DNA of 11,323 bases from positions 1 to 11,323 of the forward strand of contig CALEMV010000343.1 in assembly GCA_937910655.1 (NCBI GenBank), given 5' to 3'. Each line of letters begins with the position of its first letter. Position 1 is the first letter of the stretch. This document shows positions 6,650 to 11,323 of this stretch, piece after piece. The translations under genes were made by a program, and so were the position numbers. A model generated the notes under the pieces. It saw only the letters and a list, made by a program, of their open reading frames with translations. It was not told the origin of the DNA and searched no databases. The stretch is from an uncultured Solobacterium sp. GTDB taxonomy: Bacteria > Bacillota_I > Bacilli_A > Erysipelotrichales > Erysipelotrichaceae.

Positions 6650-7288
6650 TTATAAAGTTAATAATAAAGCCATCTTGAACTTTTCGTTTGCTTTTACTGC
6701 GTGTAAGCCACCCTTTGCAAAGCAGAATTGTTCGCCAGCATGAATTTCATGTGCTACACCTTCATAGATAATTGTTGCACTACCATCTAAGGCAAATACT
6801 AGTGCTTCGCCTGGAGCTGCGTGTTCAGATAAGCCTGTTCCTGCATCGAATGCCATCACAACGAACTTCATCTTTTCATTGTGTGCAACATCCATGTTTA
6901 CGATTTTACCATCCTGATATGGTACTAAATCCTTTAAGCCAAATACTTCTCCTGGTTTTACTGCGCTGTTCATCATACTATTTTCTCCTATCATGATTTC
7001 AGTATAAATGGTTCCTTGATCCGTTTTGATTCCTACAGGGATATTAATATGTGCGATAATTGCTTCACCGACATTAACAGCTTTCTCATCGTCATTTGTA
7101 TAAATAATTGCTCTTCCTGTATGAACATAGATCAATTTGTAATATGGGTAGATTTCTGCACTGATATCTGTATTTTCCGCAAGTGAGTAATAACTAACCT
7201 GACTCATTACTTCTTTTGAGACAGTACAGCTTGTCACCCATGGATTATCCTGTGCAATTGAATAAACTGAACCAACTTTTTCTTTCAT
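6650..7288 (-). CDS. Two-domain cupin-fold protein
   Basis: This is a probable small-molecule or metal-binding beta-barrel protein of the cupin superfamily; the exact role is unknown. Residues about 34-100 form a first cupin-like barrel (IYPYYKLIYVHTGRAIIY, then VGEAIIAHINIPVGI) lacking the usual metal-binding histidines. Residues about 143-210 form a second barrel with a better motif: GLSEHAAPGEALVFALDG (152-169; His156, Glu161) and AGEQFCFAKGGLHAVKA (184-200; His196). Related proteins with an H..PGE motif are annotated as general cupins, and few have a proven function. I use the ATG at 7288 because AGGGTG (7295-7300) lies 6 bases before it; a GTG at 7297 is inside that ribosome site. It is cytoplasmic, with no signal peptide. 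It is divergent from the exporter genes and may be functionally linked, but nothing proves this. Confidence 0.8.
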   Translation of the reverse strand: MKEKVGSVYSIAQDNPWVTSCTVSKEVMSQVSYYSLAENTDISAEIYPYYKLIYVHTGRAIIYTNDDEKAVNVGEAIIAHINIPVGIKTDQGTIYTEIMIGENSMMNSAVKPGEVFGLKDLVPYQDGKIVNMDVAHNEKMKFVVMAFDAGTGLSEHAAPGEALVFALDGSATIIYEGVAHEIHAGEQFCFAKGGLHAVKANEKFKMALLLTL

Positions 7289-7305
7289 ATTTATCACCCT
7301 GTTTT

Positions 7306-7314
7306 ACTATAACA
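7306..7314 (-). promoter_or_regulatory. Candidate extended -10 promoter of the cupin gene
   Basis: The minus strand reads TGTTATAGT (7306-7314), a TGn-extended -10 box, about 17 bases before the start codon. No convincing -35 is seen, which extended -10 promoters tolerate. The very short leader makes this only a candidate. Confidence 0.4.
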
Positions 7315-7358
7315 TCGTTTCATCTCAACCCTTGAAATTACTATCTCTAAACTTCTTA

Positions 7359-7388
7359 TTGCTAATGGGTGATTGTTGAATATATACT
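7359..7388 (+). promoter_or_regulatory. Candidate promoter of the ThrE-type exporter operon
   Basis: TTGCTA (7359-7364) is followed after 18 bases by TATACT (7383-7388), about 24 bases before the start codon. The match is moderate on both boxes. Confidence 0.45.
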
Positions 7389-7411
7389 ATAAGCCAAATA
7401 AGGAGAACATG

Positions 7412-8188
7412 ATGAATACTCGTTTAGAAATGGAACAGATACTAAATTATCTGACAAAACTAGCACATGCACTACTATCGAACGGTTCAACTCTTGAACA
7501 TGTAGAGTTTGCCATTGAAAAGAATGCACATGCGTATCAGTTAACTGAACTTAGCACTGTTATGACACATCAGTATGTAAGTATTTGTTTCCGTGGTACT
7601 GATGGAAATACATATATGAAGCAGTTAGATATTTCTACAATATCTATCAACTTGGAAAAGTTACGTATTTTAAACAATATTATGCACCAAGTTAGTAATC
7701 ACCCTATCCCTGCTGAACAACTGCAGAATATACTAGATCAAGCTCAAAACGTAAAGAAGTATAGTGTTGTAACAACTCTATTATGCCAAGTACTTGCCAT
7801 CACTTGTGTTTGTTTTATTCTAGGTGGTAAACCAACTGATATGATAGCGACTGCACTTGTTTCATTTTGTCTATACTGGATAAACCTTGGCCTTTCTAAA
7901 CTACGTACTGAAAAGATTATTAACAATATTATAAGTATGTTCTTAGGTACAATCCTATCCTTTCTTTTAGTTAGAGTAGGATTGATTGCAGATACACAGT
8001 GGACTTTGATTTCTATCAGCTTACTCATGATTCCAGGTATCCCTTTAGTCAATGCATTTCGTAATTTAGTCTGTGGCCATGAGTTCAATGGTATCCTACA
8101 ATTACTAAATGTATTCTTAGAAAGTGCCTCTCTAGCAGCTGGCATGTACTTTGCTGTAATTCTAATGGGAGGTACAGGCGCATGGTAA
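7412..8188 (+). CDS. Threonine/serine exporter family protein, ThrE N-terminal type (YjjP-like)
   Basis: This is one half of a split ThrE-type exporter; ThrE of Corynebacterium exports threonine and serine, while the YjjP/YjjB pair of E. coli has been linked to succinate export. The N-terminal soluble part (1-115) has the family pattern LTKLAHALLSNGSTLEHVE (14-32) and TVMTHQYVSICFRG (49-62). Five membrane helices follow at about 118-137, 142-160, 172-191, 198-216 and 232-252, with the conserved LMIPGIPLVNAFRNL at 205-219. AGGAG at 7401-7405 supports the start; ATG codons at 7409 and 7412 are in frame, and I prefer 7412 for its 6-base spacing. The 258-residue length matches YjjP (256). The last 7 bases overlap the next gene, so the two halves are coupled. 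Substrate is unknown. Confidence 0.88.
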   Translation: MNTRLEMEQILNYLTKLAHALLSNGSTLEHVEFAIEKNAHAYQLTELSTVMTHQYVSICFRGTDGNTYMKQLDISTISINLEKLRILNNIMHQVSNHPIPAEQLQNILDQAQNVKKYSVVTTLLCQVLAITCVCFILGGKPTDMIATALVSFCLYWINLGLSKLRTEKIINNIISMFLGTILSFLLVRVGLIADTQWTLISISLLMIPGIPLVNAFRNLVCGHEFNGILQLLNVFLESASLAAGMYFAVILMGGTGAW

Positions 8189-8613
8189 ACAACATATTGA
8201 TTCTACTATTTTCCTTTATTGCTTCACTAGCTTTTAGTGTTACCTTTGGGATTCATGGCAAAGATAAATTACTATATGCAGGTCTTGGTGGATTCTTAGT
8301 GCGCTTAGTAAATATCTCACTTTCTAGTTTTCTGGATAATCGCTTTATCATCATTTTAATTTCTGCACTTGCTGCTTCGCTTTACGGTGAATTTATGTCT
8401 CGTAAGCTTCAGGTTCCTACTGCTTACTTTATCTACCCATCAATTATTCCATTGATTCCCGGAGACATGTTCCACTATATGATCGCATCACTAGTAACTG
8501 GCAATATCCGACTAGCAGAAGTACAAGCATTTGATTGTATTCTATCTCTTGTCGCACTTAGTCTTGGTACAATCATTGGTACAACAACACTTCAAAGCAT
8601 TCGTAGAAAATAA
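8182..8613 (+). CDS. Threonine/serine exporter family protein, ThrE_2 type (YjjB-like)
   Basis: This is the second half of the split exporter and corresponds to the C-terminal domain of one-piece ThrE proteins. It has 143 residues, mostly membrane helices at about 4-22, 30-48, 53-70, 80-104 and 118-136. The hallmark is VPTAYFIYPSIIPLIPGD at 78-95, matching the conserved P..xxxPxxxPLxPG segment of this family. It starts on an ATG inside the upstream gene (overlap 8182-8188, ATGGTAA), so expression is almost certainly coupled and the products probably form one complex. A bidirectional terminator follows 12 bases after the stop. Confidence 0.88.
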   Translation: MVNNILILLFSFIASLAFSVTFGIHGKDKLLYAGLGGFLVRLVNISLSSFLDNRFIIILISALAASLYGEFMSRKLQVPTAYFIYPSIIPLIPGDMFHYMIASLVTGNIRLAEVQAFDCILSLVALSLGTIIGTTTLQSIRRK

Positions 8614-8623
8614 TGCATGTATA

Positions 8624-8671
8624 CAAAAAGAATGTATTTATAGGGCTTTCCTACAAATACATTCTTTTCTT
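8624..8671. terminator. Bidirectional terminator between the exporter genes and the GYF gene
   Basis: AAAAGAATGTATTT (8626-8639) pairs perfectly with AAATACATTCTTTT (8655-8668). The stem extends further through TAGG/CCTA in the loop after one A-C mismatch. T-rich tails exist in both directions: TTTTCTTTATATTT on plus and CTTTTTGTAT on minus. It serves two convergent genes whose stops are at 8613 and 8671. Confidence 0.9.
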
Positions 8672-8877
8672 TATATTTCTACTGTTGTATCTGAAGCTGG
8701 TAAATAGATTGCATAGATTGAATTTGATATTTCCAACCAATTCTTCAAATCAGGCATCCAGATATAATCATCCTTGCAAAGAATTTCTTGTTTGATGAAC
8801 TGCACTAATTCCGCATCTGTAAATGGGCCAAATTTTTCTGTGCTACCTCGTTTTGTATAATACCAAAGTCTGTCCAT
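8671..8877 (-). CDS. Small stand-alone GYF_2 (DUF4339-type) domain protein
   Basis: This is a 68-residue protein that is almost entirely one GYF_2-like domain. Pattern residues are LWYYTKRG (4-11), KFGPFTDAELVQFI (15-28), and IWMPDLKNWLEI (39-50), the W-Y-Y ... G-P-F-t ... L ... W ... W pattern of the family. Eukaryotic GYF domains bind proline-rich peptides. Bacterial GYF_2 domains are usually parts of membrane proteins, with no settled function. AAGGAG lies 6-11 bases before the ATG. The gene starts 15 bases after the stop of the large HTH/propeller gene, so they form an operon. That partner has a proline- and charge-rich cytoplasmic linker (about 72-95), a plausible but untested binding site. 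The protein has no membrane helix or signal peptide. Confidence 0.82.
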   Translation of the reverse strand: MDRLWYYTKRGSTEKFGPFTDAELVQFIKQEILCKDDYIWMPDLKNWLEISNSIYAIYLPASDTTVEI

Positions 8878-8892
8878 GTGTTTCTCCTTGCC

Positions 8893-10965
8893 TTAGTTTG
8901 CTTCTAATTTAATCGTTACTTCTGTCGTCTGACCATTCATAACTTCCGCAGAAACTGGTTCTTGCGGTAGTTTATATCCATTTGGAATATCACTAGGTTT
9001 GATAATATTTTGAATATAGTACGAACCTACATTGAGCTCATATGTCTTTGAACCGGCACTGCTACCATCTGGTTTTTCAAGATTAACCTTAATCTTACCT
9101 TTGCTGATAGTATACTTCATCTTAGCCTTTGTTGGCACACTTTCTGTGTATGCTGGATTTGATGAGAGAGCTGTAATACTAATCTCATGCTCAGAGCCTT
9201 CCGCAAATGAGATTCCATCAATCGTAATGGATGTTCCTTCTACATTAGATGCCGCAACTGTTCCATCAATCGAGATGTTATACTTATCCGCATTCTCTAC
9301 AGCAGACCATGCAAAGTGCCATGCATTCTGCAATCCAGTCGCAGTAATATCTGTTGGTGAGTTAAGCTGTACTGTCTTTGCGCTATATGCAAAGTTAATA
9401 GAAGTCTTCTCACTTGTCTTATACTTATCTTCCTTCTTGGAATGTGCCGTGATTGTTACAACGTATGTCTCTCCATCTTTAAGAGATGAGGATGCGATAC
9501 TATCACTATTAGAAATAATATTCTTATGTTCAGTGATTGGATTTGTATTAACTGTTAATTCATAGTAATCCGCATTTTCAACTGGATCCCAAGCAATATT
9601 TACGTTCGCTGTTGTAACTGTGAATGTAATGTTCTTCACTTGTGATAGTTTCTTAGCATCTGCCTTGAGCGAATTATCATACTGGTTACTAGAGTTATCA
9701 CCATAACCATACATCTTACCAGAACGATTGAACGCAACGAGTGTATCGTCGTAGGCTGCGATATACTTCACATCTGTCCAAGTTTCAACAGCTTCCTTTA
9801 AATCTTTATCATCTGAAGCAACACTCACCGTACCATCTTCATGTACACCAACTACATAGTTTTTACCAACTGCAATGGATGAAATCTTTGTCCAACTAGA
9901 CACATCGCTTGTACTGTTTCCCTTTAGGGATATAGCAGAAACACTGCCATCTTTCTTTAAAACAAGTACTTGTGATTCTCCAACGGCTAACTTCTTTGCG
10001 TCATTAATAGTACTAAAGTTTGCAGAGTTACCTGACACCTTCACTTGTCCATTTACAATCGCAAATGTGACATCATCTCCAGCGTAGACACTCTCTACAT
10101 CTGTCCAATCACTGACCTGACATGCAAGTTCACTACCCGCACAAAGAACTTTACCATCACTTGTTAAACCAACCGTATGGTCTTTGCCAGCAGCGATAGC
10201 CTTGATATTCTTCCACTTCGCAACTTCCTCATTCTTATCGGTTGTTACGACTGTACCATCTTTCTTAAGTCCAACCGCATGACTTCCATACGCACTAACC
10301 TGTACAACATCTTGGAACTCATTCTTATACTGGAAATCACCATACACTTCTAAAGCATTATTCTTATTGATAAATAATGTATAGGTATCTCCTTCTGCGA
10401 TACGGTTTAGTTCAGAAACTTCTACAGTGAAATTTGACTTTCCACCAGCTGTAAAGCGTAGGATAATTGCGATAACTGCGATAACCGCAACCAAGCATCC
10501 AGCAATAATCGCATAAGAAATCTTCTTACGATTATTTTGACTATCTTGTTTTTTAGGCTGGTTTGTGTCGATAGCCTTTGCGGCAGTCTTAATCTTACCT
10601 GCATCCATTACACGTGTACTACCTAAGTCATTTTTAACAGAATTAACTCGTTGTGTATGAATTGTTCCCGTCTTTAATGTTTCATCTAGTTTTTGTTCTG
10701 GTTCTGGTTTTGACTCTGGTTGTACTGGTGGCACTCCCTTTACCTCAGGCAATTCAATTTCCTTACGATTATCAATAAAAGATTCAACCGGAATACCAAA
10801 CAACATAGATAACTTACGAATATTTGATATTGATGGGATACTGTTACCATTTTCCCAATTCATATAATCGGTAAACTTCACATTAATTTTTGTTGCTACA
10901 TCACCCTGTGAAAGACCGTAATGTTTTCTAAGCAGTGTTAATTTCTCTGGTAATTTATTTAGCAT
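8893..10965 (-). CDS. Membrane-anchored HTH protein with RCC1-like repeats and fibronectin type III domains
   Basis: I recognise the domains but not a named gene. Residues 5-62 are a Cro/C1-type helix-turn-helix (LTLLRKHYGLSQGDVATKI, then WENGNSIPSISNIRKLSMLF). A Pro/Glu/Lys-rich linker at 70-148 follows, then one membrane helix at about 149-170 (ISYAIIAGCLVAVIAVIAII). With basic residues before the helix, the N-terminus should be inside and the rest outside. Residues about 185-435 contain RCC1/BNR-like repeats with recurring (G)xxHxVGLxxDGTV elements, e.g. GSHAVGLKKDGTVV (227-240), KDHTVGLTSDGKV (261-273) and KNYVVGVHEDGTV (368-380), probably a beta-propeller. Two fibronectin-III-like domains (about 444-528 and 535-620) each carry W-x-x-V-E-N-A-D-x-Y, and a beta-rich tail covers 621-690. 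AGGAGG at 10975-10980 and a good promoter support the start. It may be a one-component transmembrane regulator; the HTH could instead serve protein contacts, as in RodZ. Confidence 0.85.
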   Translation of the reverse strand: MLNKLPEKLTLLRKHYGLSQGDVATKINVKFTDYMNWENGNSIPSISNIRKLSMLFGIPVESFIDNRKEIELPEVKGVPPVQPESKPEPEQKLDETLKTGTIHTQRVNSVKNDLGSTRVMDAGKIKTAAKAIDTNQPKKQDSQNNRKKISYAIIAGCLVAVIAVIAIILRFTAGGKSNFTVEVSELNRIAEGDTYTLFINKNNALEVYGDFQYKNEFQDVVQVSAYGSHAVGLKKDGTVVTTDKNEEVAKWKNIKAIAAGKDHTVGLTSDGKVLCAGSELACQVSDWTDVESVYAGDDVTFAIVNGQVKVSGNSANFSTINDAKKLAVGESQVLVLKKDGSVSAISLKGNSTSDVSSWTKISSIAVGKNYVVGVHEDGTVSVASDDKDLKEAVETWTDVKYIAAYDDTLVAFNRSGKMYGYGDNSSNQYDNSLKADAKKLSQVKNITFTVTTANVNIAWDPVENADYYELTVNTNPITEHKNIISNSDSIASSSLKDGETYVVTITAHSKKEDKYKTSEKTSINFAYSAKTVQLNSPTDITATGLQNAWHFAWSAVENADKYNISIDGTVAASNVEGTSITIDGISFAEGSEHEISITALSSNPAYTESVPTKAKMKYTISKGKIKVNLEKPDGSSAGSKTYELNVGSYYIQNIIKPSDIPNGYKLPQEPVSAEVMNGQTTEVTIKLEAN

Positions 10966-10988
10966 TCGTGTTTACCTCCTGCCTTTCT

Positions 10989-11017
10989 ATTTTAATGGTT
11001 AAAAGTACAGTTTTCAA
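10989..11017 (-). promoter_or_regulatory. Promoter of the HTH/propeller-GYF operon
   Basis: The minus strand has TTGAAA (11012-11017), a 17-base spacer and TAAAAT (10989-10994), each differing from consensus by one or two bases. The leader to the ATG at 10965 is short, about 17-18 bases, and contains AGGAGG. Confidence 0.7.
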
Positions 11018-11076
11018 TACACCTCACCCAAAGGGTTAGTGAATGCTACGCCATGCGCAAGTGAAAAGTTAAATTA
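10995..11076. other. GC-richer spacer between the HTH operon and the hydrolase gene
   Basis: The part at about 11018-11068 is clearly richer in G and C than the hydrolase gene beside it. It contains short inverted repeats (ACCC/GGGT and CGC/GCG). No gene and no convincing terminator for the hydrolase gene were found. It may be a remnant of a mobile element or other inserted DNA, but nothing here identifies one. Confidence 0.35.
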
Positions 11077-11323
11077 TTAATTACTACTTATCAAAAAATT
11101 TAAAACTGTTCTATTAAAATCAGAAACTTCTTGATGTACTGCATGACCAGAGTTTTCAAAAATAATTTTCTGACAATTAATTTTTTCAGCAAGTTCATTA
11201 GAAAATTCTACTGGTATAACTTGATCCAATGCAACACCTATAACCAGAGTTTTAGATTGAATTTTATCTAATTTATCAAAAACATCAAATTTTAAGCATG
11301 CTCTAGCTAAAATAATAAATCTA
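11077..11323 (-). CDS. Alpha/beta-hydrolase fold protein (3' part, cut by window edge)
   Basis: This is the C-terminal 81 residues of a probable alpha/beta-hydrolase, translated by hand from the right edge. The segment TLVIGVALDQVIPVEFSNEL carries the acid of the catalytic triad (Asp in ALDQVIP). KIIFENSGHAVHQEVSDF carries the catalytic histidine (GHAVHQE), followed by a typical final helix ending in LNFLISSN and a TAA stop at 11077-11079. The nucleophile serine would lie beyond the window, so enzyme type and substrate (esterase, lipase, C-C hydrolase, haloperoxidase) cannot be told. Its codons are almost all A/T-ending and its local AT content is visibly higher than in the neighbouring genes, which suggests recent or separate acquisition. 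Confidence 0.85.
   Translation of the reverse strand, partial: RFIILARACLKFDVFDKLDKIQSKTLVIGVALDQVIPVEFSNELAEKINCQKIIFENSGHAVHQEVSDFNRTVLNFLISSN

Noticed and set aside
7373..7411. TTG start 13 codons before the exporter gene ATG
   Set aside because: It has no ribosome site, whereas AGGAG at 7401-7405 fits the later ATG codons, and the added residues do not look like the family.
8613..8795. Plus-strand open frame starting in a TAATG overlap with the exporter gene
   Set aside because: It runs straight through the strong terminator hairpin and then antisense through the GYF gene. It has no ribosome site and looks like low-complexity shadow sequence.
9032..9565. 177-codon plus-strand open frame opposite the propeller gene
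   Set aside because: It is antisense to a well-supported gene with clear domains. It has no ribosome site and no recognisable family.
6587..11015. Identical 14-base string aaagtacagttttc at 6587-6600 and 11002-11015
   Set aside because: One copy is a terminator arm and the other a promoter spacer. In AT-rich DNA of this length such a match is likely by chance.
1..11323. CRISPR arrays, tRNA or rRNA genes, transposases, toxin-antitoxin pairs, phage genes
   Set aside because: I looked for regular repeats, cloverleaf signatures and hallmark protein motifs on both strands and saw none.

Overview
The window reads as chromosomal DNA of a low-GC Firmicute. The best guess is a member of the Erysipelotrichia or a nearby Bacillota lineage. 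The grounds are AT-biased codons, strong AGGAG ribosome-binding sites, U-tailed intrinsic terminators, a T-box leader, and the Bacillus-like order cysS-mrnC-rlmB-sigH. The lineage is inference; no rRNA or other marker is present. UGA is not used as a sense codon in any gene called here.

Region 1 (1-2050, minus strand) is a high-affinity metal uptake operon: lipoprotein znuA, ATPase znuC, and the 5' part of permease znuB running off the left edge. It has its own promoter, with a small inverted repeat over the -35.

Region 2 (2051-5460, minus strand) is an information-processing operon: cysteinyl-tRNA synthetase (cysS), Mini-RNase III (mrnC), a 2'-O-ribose rRNA methyltransferase (rlmB) and a SigH-like sigma factor. 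Genes overlap or sit within about 12 bases of each other, and the block ends in a hairpin terminator. A T-box leader specific for tRNA-Cys precedes cysS, so uncharged tRNA-Cys probably controls all four genes.

Region 3 (5531-8613) has a plus-strand YdcF/DUF218 membrane protein, a minus-strand two-domain cupin convergent with it, and a plus-strand two-gene ThrE-type exporter divergent from the cupin. Intrinsic terminators separate these units.

Region 4 (8671-10965, minus strand) is the most unusual part. A 690-residue protein joins a cytoplasmic Cro/C1-type helix-turn-helix to one transmembrane helix, an RCC1-like repeat region, two fibronectin-III-like domains and a small C-terminal beta domain. 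A stand-alone 68-residue GYF_2 protein follows it in the same operon. This looks like a membrane-anchored one-component regulator or surface sensor; its ligand and target are unknown.

Region 5 (11077-11323, minus strand) is the 3' end of an alpha/beta-hydrolase gene. It is much more AT-rich than its neighbours and is separated from them by a short GC-richer spacer, which suggests separate acquisition.

Most of the window is ordinary housekeeping DNA. The best candidates for something undescribed are the HTH-propeller/GYF pair and the divergent T-box.
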